From contig JAGMVK010000004.1 in the NCBI GenBank assembly GCA_020747065.1, positions 1,364,001 to 1,428,000 on the forward strand: 64,000 nt of DNA, written 5' to 3'. Positions 36,501 through 48,489 of this stretch are shown piece after piece (positions within the stretch are counted from its first letter, which is position 1; every line of letters starts with the position of its first letter). The DNA is from Cadophora sp. MPI-SDFR-AT-0126. Lineage: Eukaryota > Ascomycota > Leotiomycetes > Helotiales > Ploettnerulaceae. The notes under the pieces were generated by a model. It worked only from the letters and a program-made list of their open reading frames with translations. It was not told where the DNA came from and did no database searches. A program made the translations under genes and the position numbers.

Positions 36501-39101
36501 CGCCGATGTGCCGCACGTTGCCCTCTCCGTCGCCGATGATCTGCACCTCAATATGTCTGGCGTTTTCGACGAAGTACTCGAGAAAGATGCCGTCATCGTT
36601 GAAGTATTTCTGGCCTTGTTGCTGGACAGATGCGAAGAGGGACTTGACTTCTTCGGCAGACGCACACTTCTCTAGTCCGATGCCTCCACCTCCTGCAGTA
36701 CTTTTCATCATTAGTGGAAACCCGATCCGCTCGCCATCAGTAATTGCCTCATCGACACTCTTAAGTATCTTACTTCCTGGAAGTAATGGCACATTTGAAT
36801 TTTCGGCGAGCGCTCTAGCAAGGTGCTTAAGGCCGAGTGTTCGCATCTGATGTGGTGTTGGACCAACCCAGATCATACCCGATTCTTCGCACGCCCCCGC
36901 AAAATCCGCATTCTCAGAGAGAAACCCGTATCCAGGTATTATGGCATCTGCACCTGCAGATTTGGCAGCATTGATTATCTGGGTCGGAGAGAGGTATGTC
37001 TCCGCGACTGTATCGCCCTCAAGAGGGATGGATTCATCTGCGTCGAGTACATGTTGGCTGGTGCTATCGTCCTTTGAGTAGACTATAATAGCATGTATCC
37101 CAAGTTTATTCAAGGTAGCTACTATTCGCACGGCGATTTCTCCGCGGTTCGCCACGAGAACCTTGGTGAACGGGCGCATGGCTAAGGTTGAAGTGCTTGA
37201 CGTAGGGGACTGTTTCTCTCCTTCGTTGCTTTGACTGTTGAGAAAGTTCCTCCAGCCGCCAAAATGCGAAATGTCGAGGCTCGCCGCGCCTGGGTCGTCG
37301 TTATTACATGCGAAGCCATGGATCCAACTTGAGTCTGCCAGTTCAACATCACCGATGAAGAGCGGTGAAGGAATTGATCGAGAAAATTTCGATACCTCCA
37401 TCGTAGGTACGCTCCACACTTCCAATTCAATCGAAAAGCCTTGATCGTTCTCGGAAGACACTCTGGTAAGGCCGGGCTTTCGTATCTGTGCACCAGGTGG
37501 AGACGCAAGTTCAAAGAGACGATACGAGTTTGAAGTTGTTGTCTTGGACAGTAATGTTGCTTCGATGCTTGTCAATTGATAATTCAATGGCAGCCCAGAC
37601 AGATGAGCACCGACGACAGCCAGTGGTGTGCGTAGTATCTGCTTAGCAGTCCTCAATACCTCTGAGAATTCGAACCTGGTGTTGCCCAGAGGTCGAGATT
37701 GTCCTGAAAGAAAGCTGCGACTCAAATCCAGAAGTTTGTCTTCTTCCCACTGTGTTGATATTAAAGTCAAGCCAAATGGTAGGCCGTCTGAGCGGAATCC
37801 AGCAGGAAATGACAATGCAGACCAGTCCATAAAATTGACGAAATTCGTATACGTGCCAAGACGAGAATTTTCCACCACTGGCTCATTGGCAAGGTCCTGT
37901 ATGGTAGGGAAGGTAGATGTAGTCGGGACCAAGACGGCATCGTATCCCTTGAAGGCAGTTTCGATCTCTCTCGACAAGTCTCGGCGGAGGTATTCTGCCT
38001 CGAAAACATCGACGGAGGAGAACCCTTCTGCTTTTTGGATGATAGATTTGACTACTGGGTCCATCTGAATGGTGGGGTTGCTGATGAAATCCTTAATGGC
38101 TGCGAATCGCTCCGCCACCCAAGGACCCTCGTAGAGAAGACTTGCGAGCTTGAAAAGCGAAGTGAAGTCTGTTGGGATGAGCTCCCACCCTAGTGCAGAA
38201 CATTTTGCAATCGCGGCGTTGTAAGCTATTTCCTGCTCAGTCTTTCCGAACCATGGTGGACTGTCGCAAATCGCCATTCGAGGTTTTTCGATACTGGTGT
38301 AGGCTGGGTGAGTTGCTGGCACTGGCCGCGAGAAAGCGTCCTTCTCATCATAGACACTTGCAACCCGCAAGACAAGCTGTGCATCTTCGGTCGTCAGGGC
38401 AAGTATCGATACGCAGTCGAGACTTCTGCAAGCCGGAACCACACCCCTAGCGCTCAGAAGCCCTCGCGTCGGTTTCAGCCCAACAATGTTATTCAAACCC
38501 GCCGGAACACGACCTGAGCCAGCGGTATCTGTTCCAAGAGCGAATGGCACGATGCCGCGAGCGACGACCGAAGCAGATCCAGAGCTTGAGCCACCGGATA
38601 TGTAACTTTCGTTGAAGGTATTCGGCACTATCCCATACGGAGAGCGGGTTCCCACAAGTCCAGTAGCAAATTGATCCAGGTTGGTTTTCCCAATGACAAT
38701 TGCACCAGCTTTCCGCAACTCGGCTATGACTCCTGCATCTTCACTCGCCTTGTACGCGAAGTCTGGACAGGCGGCCGTCGTGACAAAGCCTTCGACATCG
38801 ATATTATCTTTGGCTGCAAATGGCACGCCGTACAGAGGCAACAGTTCTCCTTTGGCCTCAAGGTCCGACAGTTGTTTCCATTGGGCGCGCAGTTGATCTG
38901 GGCTTGCGATAGAGACCCAAGCTACGTCCGATTTGTCAAGGGACTGCTGAAGCTGAAGCAAGCGTTCGAGTCCATCACCCCGGGCTTGATGCACAATCCA
39001 GTCGCTGATCGTGAGCGGTCGAGTTCTGTGAGTAGATAGTTCTGTACACCATAAGTTAGCAAAACATCCAGCAATGACTAGATGTGATTCTCACTCGACA
39101 T
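33520..39101 (-). CDS. DUR1,2: Urea amidolyase (urea carboxylase / allophanate hydrolase)
   Basis: The model is complement(join(33520..33651,33721..39041,39095..39101)), 1819 residues. It is a cytosolic biotin enzyme: urea is carboxylated to allophanate with ATP, then hydrolysed to ammonia and CO2. Domain order is amidase/allophanate hydrolase (about 1-600; Lys80 in AAKDNIDV, SGGSSSGS near 151-158, nucleophile Ser178 in GTDTAGS), its C-terminal domain, biotin carboxylase from about residue 624 (KVLVANRGEIAVR), the KipA- and KipI-like urea carboxylase parts (IDPGSLTTIQDFPGR, then CRQAGDSALLLEFGD), and a biotinyl domain. The biotin Lys is Lys1783 in IEAMKMEI. That motif is only in frame after removing intron 33652-33720; reading through gives a false end. 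The start is a 7-base exon (ATGTCGA) that makes MSKLSTHRTRPLTISDW, as in the family. It is divergent from DUR3. Confidence 0.95.
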
Positions 39102-39312
39102 ATTCCCATCACGTGGAGTCTATACAGCTTCAAGCTCAAAACTTTTTGGCGTCCTGATAGCTTTCATAGAGACAGTCCAATCTGAGGCCCAAGTCACGGA
39201 GGGTCCGCGGCTGTCTGCTCACGTTGTGGAAGACCGAGTCGCAAATCCCAATGTGGTAATTTTGACTCCACTCTGTTCAATTACAAGAAGTTATGGGCCT
39301 ACGGCAAAGCGA

Positions 39313-39318
39313 GATAAG
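39313..39318 (+). promoter_or_regulatory. GATAAG site
   Basis: Perfect AreA-type core, 212 bases upstream of the DUR1,2 start codon. Its function is inferred from context. Confidence 0.45.
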
Positions 39319-39837
39319 ACAAGAGATATTGAAGTCGAGATGCTTGGCATGCAAAGTGCAAGCCGTCAGCCACCAGATGCCAGCCATTCTATGTCGAACT
39401 TGCCTTGTGGATTGTCCTGGTCTTGGGCTTCAGGGCAGAACAGAGATTTCCTGATCCATCCGCTGGTCCCGACGAATCAAATGTACCGAAGAGCCTGAAC
39501 AAGATACAAAAACAAATAAAGAGGCTGATTTCTTGGCCCTGAATTTGATGTTGTGGATGTTGAATTGTCGACCTGCAGCTGATTGTTGTCCCGCTCTAAA
39601 GTTTGGGCGAAGGCGAGCGTCGGCCCACCTGGGAAAATTGGCCGAAGGCGACCGAAGGCGCTATCTCAAACTCACCCCGCACATTCCTCCCCATCACGCG
39701 GCTGCACAGTGACTTCAACTCCTTCATAATTACTGTGCTTCTTCCCCAGAGGTCAAGCAAAAGTGCAGAGATTTCACTTTCTCCGTGTGGGGATAGCTTC
39801 ATAGCCTCATCCCGCTGCCTGGGGAGGCTTGTGTGAG

Positions 39838-39843
39838 CTTATC
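39838..39843 (-). promoter_or_regulatory. GATAAG site (CTTATC on + strand)
   Basis: Second perfect core, opposite in orientation to and 38 bases from the third site; paired GATA sites are typical of strongly nitrogen-regulated genes. Confidence 0.45.
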
Positions 39844-39881
39844 TGATGAGCGTGAAACGCAATGATGAAAAACTATTCAAA

Positions 39882-39887
39882 GATAAG
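39882..39887 (+). promoter_or_regulatory. GATAAG site
   Basis: Third perfect core, 386 bases upstream of the DUR3 start codon. Confidence 0.45.
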
Positions 39888-40272
39888 GATGCAGACCTCT
39901 CATTGGATCTCGACACATCTTCAAGGTGCAAATTTGCGACTTGATTTTGGCTTTCCGCTAAGAACGTCATGATTTCTTGTTGCTTCTGTTGTCTTGGACT
40001 GACGGGATGATGAGAGAAAATTTTCATGATGCATTGAGAGGAAGTGGAGATGGTGGTGAGTACAGTGTCAGAATAATGAGTATATATTTCTTCAAATCCA
40101 CTCAGGTTGGGAAAATGTCAACAAACAACGCAACCATCTTCTCAGCAACCACCTCCTCAGAGCTTCGACAACACGCAACAGCTGAACTGAATTTTAACCT
40201 TTTTGTTCACACTCTCAGAATTTCCGATTATCATAACTCGAGATCTTAAACCCCCCCTTAAGCTTCTTCATA

Positions 40273-42638
40273 ATGGACGCAGTTGCCGGAACTGCTCCCC
40301 TTGGTCAGAGCTATGGCTATGGCATTGTCCTTGGTTTGGGATTTGCGTTCGCATTTGGTGAGTTTCAATGTCCCATACCCAAATTAGTACTTGGGGACGA
40401 GACAAAGCTGACCTTGTCAAAAGGCATGATCCTGACAACATGGATCCTCAAGAGATATAACTATGAGCTGCAAACTTCCGAAATGTTCTCAACAGCCGGA
40501 CGGACAGTGAAATCAGGACTTGTTGCCTCAGCAGTAGTATCGTCTTGGACATGGGCGGCGACGTTGCTTCAAAGTTCGGGAGTCGCTTACAACTATGGCG
40601 TTTCTGGACCGTTCTGGTATGCCAGCGGGGCCACCGTTCAGATTCTTCTGTTCGCAACAGTTGCCATTGAACTCAAGAAGAAAGCTCCAAACGCCCATAC
40701 CTTCCTTGAAGTCATTCGCGCCAGATAGTATGAACTCTTCTTATTGTGAAAAGTCACATGTTGTTGCTAACCGAGCTTTAGCGGTATTGTTGCCCATCTG
40801 GTCTTTATGACTTTTGGGCTTATGACCAACATTCTGGTACGTACTAGAGAGGCCATTTCTTCTGATCTATATGTCTTGGAAAGCGGGACTTTCTGCTACA
40901 CGTTATGTCATACCCTTTTCATGAAATATATGGATGGGCAATTACTGACTCCCCATTGTGTGTAGGTAACCGCCATGCTTCTGACCGGTGGAAGTGCAGT
41001 TGTCACTTCTCTCACTGGAATGCCTACTCCAGCTGCGTGCTTCCTCCTTCCTGTGGGTGTCGTGCTTTATACCATGTTCGGCGGGATTAAGGCCACTTTC
41101 CTCACGGATTACGTGCACACAGTCATGATATTGATTATCATTTTTATTTTTGCCTTCACCGCCTACGCCACATCTAACATCCTCGGCTCTCCAGGTGCTG
41201 TGTATGATTTGCTTGTTCAAGCTGCGAAGGATCACCCAGTGGAAGGTAACGCCGAAGGCAGCTATCTGACAATGCGATCCAAGGAGGGTGCCATTTTCTT
41301 CGTGATCAACATCGTAGGCAATTTCGGGACGGTCTTTATGGACAATGGCTACTACAACAAGGCAATTGCTGCTCACCCTGTATCAGCGTTGCCAGGATAT
41401 GTAAGAATGTTCCAGACTCCTTTCAGGACATAAGTCTAATACGGTCACAGATCATGGGCGGACTTTCGTGGTTTGCCATCCCTTGGCTTTGTGCTACAAC
41501 AATGGGCCTTGCATGCCTCGCCCTTGAAACCTCCCCTTCATTCCCTACCTATCCTCTCAGAATGTCTCACGCAGACGTCAGTGCCGGTCTCGTGCTCCCC
41601 AATGCGGCCGTGGCTCTTCTCGGAAAGGGCGGAGCAGTTGCAACTCTTCTCTTGGTTTTCATGGCAGTCACCTCCGCAATGTCTGCTGAATTGATTGCTG
41701 TTTCTGGCATCTGGACATACGACATTTACCAAACATACGTCAACCCCAAGGCTAGCGGCAAGAACCTTATTTTCATGTCGCACTCCTGTGTCATCTTCTT
41801 CGGCTTCTTCATGGCTGCTTTCTCGACTGGTCTCTACTATGCTGGAATTTCAATGGGTTATCTGTATCTGATGATGGGAGTCATCGTCTCGGCCGCCGTT
41901 CTCCCAGCCGTTCTCACCCTCCTCTGGTCCCGCCAGAATCTCGCCGCAGCAGCTGGAGCTCCAGTCCTTGGACTGATCTGTGCCGTCATCGCATGGCTCG
42001 TCACAGCCTCCAAAGAATCCGGATCCCTGTCAGTCGAGAGTACAGGTGCCAACAACCCTATGCTAGCAGGAAATGTCGTTGCATTGTTGAGCCCGTTGAT
42101 CTTCGTCCCAATCTTGACATACTCCTTCGGAGCAGCAAATTACGACTGGCAGAGCATGAAAGCCATCCGTAGAGGCGACGACAGCGACATCGCCGATGCT
42201 GCAAACGTCGACATCGAGCGCATTCCAGGAGCAGCAGCTGTGGATACCGCAGCCGAAGAGAAGGAGCACAAGAACTTGATGCGAGCATCGAAGATTGCGG
42301 GTTGGACTACTGTTACTATGACTTTGGTATTGCTTATCCTCTGGCCTATGCCGCTCTACGGTACTGGATATGTCTTCAGCAAGAAATTTTTCACCGGATG
42401 GGTGGTTGTCGGCATCATGTGGCTTGGATTCAGCAGTTGCTGTGTTGGTCTGTTCCCGCTTTGGGAGGGTAGGACTAGTATGGCTCGCACAGCCAAGGCC
42501 ATATGGAGGGATATCAATGGCAAGGGTATTGAGAGACGCGGAGTCGTTACTGAGGCCACTGGAGAGATTGACAGCCCGGCTACTGAGAGTATCCAGGGTG
42601 ACGAGAAGGTCGCAAGAGAGAAAGTTGGAGTTTTGTGA
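40273..42638 (+). CDS. DUR3: Urea active transporter (Na+/solute symporter family)
   Basis: The model is join(40273..40357,40424..40727,40782..40836,40966..41400,41451..42638), 688 residues. Dur3 imports urea across the plasma membrane with cations. The N-terminus [19 protein letters not shown] is the first helix of the family. Other hallmarks are [37 protein letters not shown] and [19 protein letters not shown]. At least thirteen membrane segments are visible. Intron 1 is 66 bases, a multiple of three with no stop, so an unspliced reading also stays open; it is removed because the GT-AG ends give the family sequence GMILTTW. It is divergently paired with urea amidolyase, which uses the imported urea. 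Confidence 0.95.
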
Positions 42639-43754
42639 TCATACTACAAATAAATGCCTTGAGACTGACTGGGCTAAGGATGTCATAAATAAAAGTTTGG
42701 GTGTACTGAGCAAAGTTGGGGGTTTTTGGCGTCTGTTTTGTCTAAGGTATCATAGACTGTCGGTTATGGGACATTCTCTCCACGGCTCGGCAGAAATGCG
42801 CAGCGTTGCAAAGATCGTATTATGGCCAATCACCTGATGATATTACTATTGGAAATTAGTGTTTCCTCAGTCCCCGAAACTGGAAGATCTAATTGCGCTT
42901 TCAGGTGTTTGTTTTGTTGATGGCGTGATATCAATGTGCCCGATCTCTTCAACGACTTCAGGTGCATTCAGCTTATGTACTTCAATGGAGCTTAGTATTG
43001 CGACGGATATCATACGATCTTTGCACTATAACATCATTTCCTATAGGTAGTCAGAAAGGAGATTGTCAAAAACTTCGAGGATCGAAGGTTCGTTCCTCTG
43101 AACTCTACAGAGAATAAAGTTACCAGGAGACTCGCTAGGGCATCCTTCTCCAAGTAAACAACCAAGAGCCGAGAAGCGAGCCTCAGTAGGTGACAAACAT
43201 GATCAATCAACAGATTTTTAAGATCAAATTGTTTTGGTAAACGTAATCGTTCGCATCGACGCACCGGACTTTCAAATAAAGGCACAAAGTCCTGGAAAGT
43301 GTGGCCACTCAACGACAAGGACAAAACTGACAACCCTCACATGGGATCCTTGATAGGAACGACATGCTATTATTGCTTATCCCAGCAACAGAAATCCATG
43401 TCGCTTACCACCATCAGCACAAACATACTTTGCCAGGGCAGATAGATCTGCCGAACCCCGCTTCAATTCCACCGCTGATCTTCTGCACAATTCAGCTCTC
43501 ATACAACACATCAGCTAATTCTCGTATGTACGTCCAACCAAATACCTTGCATCCCAGATTCTCTGAATCTAGCACGGGGGTTTCACAATGTTCATTTGGT
43601 ATATCATCTATCAAAGCATGTTCATCCACGTCCTCCTTGAACCTGATATTGCACGCTCATTGTTATTTTGCCGCTCCAAGTCTACCACGCAGTATGTGCT
43701 CCTGGTGAGCCAACATTTCGTTGATCAAATCTATTTCAACTCAGAGACATCAAA
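42639..43754. other. Intergenic, DUR3 to MFS permease
   Basis: No gene supported. The open frames at 42859-43050 and 43364-43708 lack domains; the second lies in the probable promoter of the permease. Confidence 0.5.
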
Positions 43755-45505
43755 ATGGCCGATCAAGAAACGAATTTGTCCCAAGAAAAGGCCCCAGGCT
43801 GTCATCCCATCTTTTATTCCGCACCAGAATCGAGGGATGAGTTCATACAAGATGCAGCACTGGAAAGGAAGATCACCTTGAAATGCGACATAAAGCTTCT
43901 GCCGCCTCTCATGATTCTGTTCGTGGTGACTTTCATCGACCGAACCAACATAGCAAACGCCAAGATCGAAGGGATGACTACCGAATTGAAGATGAAGCCG
44001 AATGATTATAACATGGCTCTATGGATCTTGAACATTCCATATATTGTTCTTGCCTTACCGAGTAATATGCTTTTGAAGAAGGGATTTGTACGACCGGCTG
44101 TGTTTTTGTCTACGCAGATGTTTTGTTGGGGTATGTACTCTCAAGCAGAGAGAAGATCACCTTGTTGACAGCCTTTGCAGCCTTGTGTACGATAGGTCTT
44201 GGTCTAAGCAAGACATTCAATGGCATTCTTGTATGCAGGTTTTTGATGGGGTGTTTTGAGGCTGGCTTTGTTCCAGGTGACTACTTCCGTCATGTGCCTC
44301 AACAAACTCCTGATATTGAGCTCTAATTTACTCAGGATGTGCCTTTTTCATTGGCCGATATTACAAGAGAGCAGACTTCTCTGTACGGTACGCATTCTTC
44401 TTTAGCGCTGCTGTGCTTTCTGGTGCATTTGGCGGGGTAAGACACCTCGATATCACCAAGCTCACTCTACTGATGAAAAATTGCAGTTACTGGCATTCGC
44501 CATCAGGAACATGGATGGGGTCGGGGGCTACTCTGGTTGGAGATGGATCTTTATCATTGAAGGTCTAATGACGATAGTCACAACTGGGATTGGACTTCTC
44601 TGCATTCCTGACTATCCTCAACACTCGACATTCCTGAAAGCAGAAGAGAAAAAGTACTTGCTGAAGATGTTGGAGGTATTGACTCTCCTGTATTGTACTC
44701 AAGGTAATCCATTCTGCTGACGAGATTTAGAATGATGCTGGCCCCTCCCGACCTGACCGTTACAATCTTCTCGTTCTCAAAGAATGTTTACTTGACCCCA
44801 AAATCTGGCTCGGGTACGTGTTCTGTGTGATGTCGACGATCTTTAACCTGACAAAAGGCCAGAACCATCGCATACTTCGGAGCAGACGAGGCAGCATCTT
44901 CCATCGTTGGCTTTCAGCCCACGATTCTCAAGGCTCTTGGCTACTCAAGCGCACAAGTTCAAGTCCATACCATCCCTGTATACATCACCGCGCTCGGTCT
45001 TTTGCTCACCTGCTCCTACTGCTCCGGCCGACTCCGCCATCGATACGGCTTTCTGCTCTTTGGCGCTATTCTCGGGATCATTGGCTGGACCATTGAATTC
45101 ACCATACCACTCTCATCAATAGCTGTTCGCTATTTTGGAATGTTTGCCATAACATCATGTGCATACATTCAAATGCCAATCCTTGTCGTCTGGATTTCCA
45201 ACAACATGGGCGGGAATGCCAAGGCAGCCTTTGCGACGGGTTTCGTGATCGGGCTGGGGAACTGCGGAAATTTAGTCAGTAGTAACGTTTTTATCACAGC
45301 TGACAATCCGAAATTCAGAACTGGGTATGGCACTGGACTGGCTTTGACTGTCGCGGGAATTTTAGCGTCGAGTATCATGGAGGTGATGCTCTTCGTGCAA
45401 AATCGCAGAAGGTCAAGGGGGAAAGGAAATCGAAAGCTGGACGGGCGTGAAGGAGCCTTGGAGGATTTGGGTGATGCGCATCCTGGATTTAGATATATAC
45501 TTTGA
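43755..45505 (+). CDS. MFS permease, Dal5 / anion:cation symporter type
   Basis: The model is join(43755..44130,44181..44276,44336..44436,44487..44675,44731..44813,44863..45505), 495 residues. Twelve membrane helices are expected. Family markers: LERKITLKCDIKLLPPLM, then FIDRTNIANAKIEGM, RFLMGCFEAGFVPG and GWRWIFIIEGLMT. The group includes Dal5 (allantoate/ureidosuccinate), Tna1 (nicotinate) and other carboxylate permeases. The substrate is unknown, but its position beside the urea genes makes a nitrogen-rich carboxylate plausible. The acceptor of intron 1 is ambiguous (44171 or 44180, both in frame, three residues apart). Residues 470-495 are a basic cytosolic tail. Confidence 0.85.
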
Positions 45506-45892
45506 GGTGACTGTAGTGAATCTTGACTTGCCTGAAGACATCGTAAAGGTGTAAGGTTGATACTGTAAACACTGGAATGGGGGCGTTCGCTTAATTCGGA
45601 GATTTGGGTAGTCGTATTTCAATCAACACAGGTATCTTTTTTTCTACCGAGTAGGAACATATTTGAAGATTTGGAAGTCCCTCGATGATTGCTTGGTGTG
45701 CTCACGGGGGTTTTCCGGAAATTGGGGTCCGCATGCCTGCCTGGCCTAAGTAACATATGCCGGCTGATCTGATTGATCATCCGGTTTGAATGGCGGGGGA
45801 TCAGCATAGGCCGGATACATAGATTTATTCCTTCACGCTCCCTTCTTCAACGTCTCATTACAGACACTAATCGGCAGCTTATGATATTGATT
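45506..45892. other. Intergenic, permease to monooxygenase
   Basis: 387 bases between same-strand genes. No gene is visible; it holds the promoter of the monooxygenase. Confidence 0.5.
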
Positions 45893-47296
45893 ATGGCTTC
45901 TTCACCTCCAATAAAAATCGCAATAATTGGTGCTGGCATCGGTGGCATCACCCTCGCCATTGCCATCTCGAAACACAATCCAGATTTGCAGCTTACTTTG
46001 TTTGAATCTCGAGCCGAATTCTCTGAGATTGGTGCTGGTGTAGGTATGTTACTTGACTTCCCTTATTAGCCCAACGCTCCAGAACTCACATTTCACAGGT
46101 TTTGGGCCAAATGCGACCCAAGCAATGAGACATATCTCACCGGAAGTCGAGGCAGTCCATGATAAGGTCAAAACGCCAAACTTATGGCCAGAGAAAGATC
46201 ATATCTGGTACGACCTTCGCTATGGGACTGGACCTCGAGCTGGGGAAATGATAGGTGAAATTGAAGCCAAAGGTGGATTTAGGCATTGTGGGGCTTCCAG
46301 GGCACATTTCCTGGATGGCTTGGTGGGGCTGATTCCAGAGACCGTGAAAGTTCAGTTCGGGAAGAAGGTCGTGGACGTCGTTGCAGATGACCAAGATGGG
46401 AAAATGCGAGTTCTGTTTGATGATGGTAAGGTGTTTATCGCGGATGCAGTCGTTGGCTGCGATGGCATTCGATCTGCTTGCCGAAGAATTCTGCTCGGTC
46501 CGGACGACGAAAGTGCAAAGGCAGTTTACAGCGGGAAGTATGCGTACAGAAAGGTAATCGACATGAAGGATGCAGTGAAAGCTGTTGGGACGGAAGTAGA
46601 GAATCGAACGATATATTCTGGCAGAGGTGGGCATCTGCTGATGTTTCCGATCAGAGCGGGGAAAGCCTTGAACATAGTGGTGTTTAGAGATTCAGATGGG
46701 GCCCCCTGGACTCAGCATCAATGGGTCATCCCTAGTTCTCGCAAAGAACTGCTCAGAGATTTCGAGGGTTGGGGAGAAAAGCCCATCAGGATACTAGAAG
46801 TATGCTTCATGTCATATTCGTATATTTGGAAATGCTTCAGAGCCTGCTGACCATTCTACAGCTTATGGAAAGTCCAGACAAGTGGGCATTGTTTGACCAT
46901 CTGCCTGCCCCGACATATTCGAAAGGCAACTTCTGCCTGCTTGGCGACGCTGCTCATGCCACGACGCCTCACTCTGGCGCGGGAGCAGGATTCGCCATAG
47001 AGGATGCGCATCTTCTTTCGGCACTGCTCTCGTCGGAGAATATAAAATCGGCCGAGCATATCCAGCACGCGTTCAAAGCTTACGATGAAGTGAGGCGACC
47101 AAGGTCTCAAGAGTTGGTCACGAGATCACGGAGGCAGGGGATGATGCTGGATTTACAAAAGCCGGATGGAGGTATGGTAAGCGGAGAAGAATTACGGACT
47201 AGCATGGAAAAGAACCAGGACTGGGTGTGGGAAGTTGACTTGAGTCAAATGTTGCGGGAAGGGAATGAGCTTTTCAAAAGATATTCTGAAGCTTAA
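45893..47296 (+). CDS. FAD-dependent monooxygenase, salicylate hydroxylase-like
   Basis: The model is join(45893..46043,46099..46799,46862..47296), 428 residues. It is a flavoprotein aromatic hydroxylase of the PHBH fold, using NAD(P)H and O2. The dinucleotide fold is IAIIGAGIGGITLAIAIS. The mid motif is DAVVGCDGIRSACRR (DG fingerprint), and GDAAHATTPHSGAGAGFAIED is the second FAD motif. The substrate is unknown: salicylate-like aromatics are the default, while related flavoenzymes also act on urate (HpxO) and nicotinate derivatives, of interest beside a Dal5-type permease and urea genes. An in-frame ATG 12 bases earlier is possible; the MASSPP start fits homologues better. Confidence 0.9.
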
Positions 47297-47563
47297 AGAG
47301 GATTTCAGAATGTTCAGAGTTCAAATTCAGAATTCATATTGGCATTCAGTACAGCGCCGGTGACAATTCTTGAGACTTTGAATGAAGTAATCAGCTACTC
47401 AATTTTACAGCAAGTTTGCACTCGCAAGTATCTCAAAACTTAATAGTCGCGACGAACAGGGCGTCCAACAAGGTCCCTCGAATGTAAAAATTCATCGCGG
47501 TATCTGCAAGTCAATAAGTAGCGTAAACTCTGAAGTTTACAATATGACGTACTTACAGTAAGA

Positions 47564-48489
47564 TTACAATGGTTTACGTCCCCATACGCAGACCACGGGG
47601 ACTTTTGTTCCATTCTCCGCAAGGTACTTTTCAAGTCTTTCTGGCAAAGAGTTCAACTGCTCACTTGTGAAAACATCGACACCCATCGCTATCACATATC
47701 AGCATTGGTTTTCACCATATTCGGGATTCAACTTACCCTTGGCAGCACCGCAAACGGCTATCGACCCAAGTTTGAAGGAGTACAGACTCTTCTTCGCAAT
47801 TTCTTCATTATCAGAAGCTTTACCATATGGTAGCTGAGCGATCTTGGCCTCCACATCCTCCAGACCTGCTTCAACAAGCCACCCTTCAAGTTGGTCCGTA
47901 TAATTCCATTGCGCTTTCGCCTTGGAGAAGAACGCATCAAGCAAACTTTTGAACTCAAACATTGGTCCCGAGGTTTCTGTTACGCCCTGAAAACTCATCT
48001 CTACGAGCTGGATCCAACCCCCTGGCTTCACCAGACCGACGAGGTTCTTGACAGCTTCTGAGATTGGAAATGATCCGCAGCCTGCGAGTCCATTGCGGGA
48101 ATGAACGAGGTCAAATTGACCAGTCAGCTCAGCTGGCCAGGGCTTGGTGATGTCTTGGACTTTAAAAGTGATGTTGTCTGTCGGGGTACGAGGGAAGAAT
48201 TTAGGGTTTATGTCAGTGCCGATGAGCGAGTGAGGGGTAGCAATATCGGCCTGGACATCGCGGAGCCAGAGACCTGATATGGTCAGCGTATTGCAAAGCA
48301 CATAGAAGATCTCTAACCATCTGATGTTGCGGAATCTAGAATCTTCAAGCCTGGCTTGGTGAGGTCGATGGGTGCCAAAATGAGGGGAGAATAAGCTGAT
48401 TTGAGTATTTCGTGCTGAATGGTAAGACGGTGAATTTCCTCTTCGTCAGGCCCAAAATCGTATTTCAGAGCGGTCCCTTGGGCGGTCAT
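47564..48489 (-). CDS. SAM-dependent methyltransferase (LaeA/UMTA-like)
   Basis: The model is complement(join(47564..47688,47737..48273,48318..48489)), 277 residues. It is a class I Rossmann methyltransferase: GLKILDSATSDGLWLRD (motif I, slightly altered), SLIGTDINPKFFP (motif II), FDLVHSRNGLAGCGSF (motif III/IV) and LVKPGGWIQLVEM. The layout resembles the fungal UMTA group of small-molecule methyltransferases. It is convergent with the monooxygenase (267 bases between stops), so co-regulation is possible but not shown. The C-terminus VPVVCVWGRKPL is typical. Confidence 0.85.

Larger units (their letters stand above)
39102..40272. promoter_or_regulatory. Shared DUR1,2 / DUR3 divergent promoter
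   Basis: 1,171 bases separate the starts of the two urea genes. Three core GATAAG sites lie inside. GATA factors of the AreA/Nit2 type act through such sites under nitrogen limitation. No gene is supported here. Confidence 0.6.

Noticed and set aside
40358..40423. Reading the DUR3 frame straight through intron 1, since it stays open
   Set aside because: The 66-base segment has clean GT-AG ends and its removal restores the family sequence; its translation is polar and would break the first membrane region.
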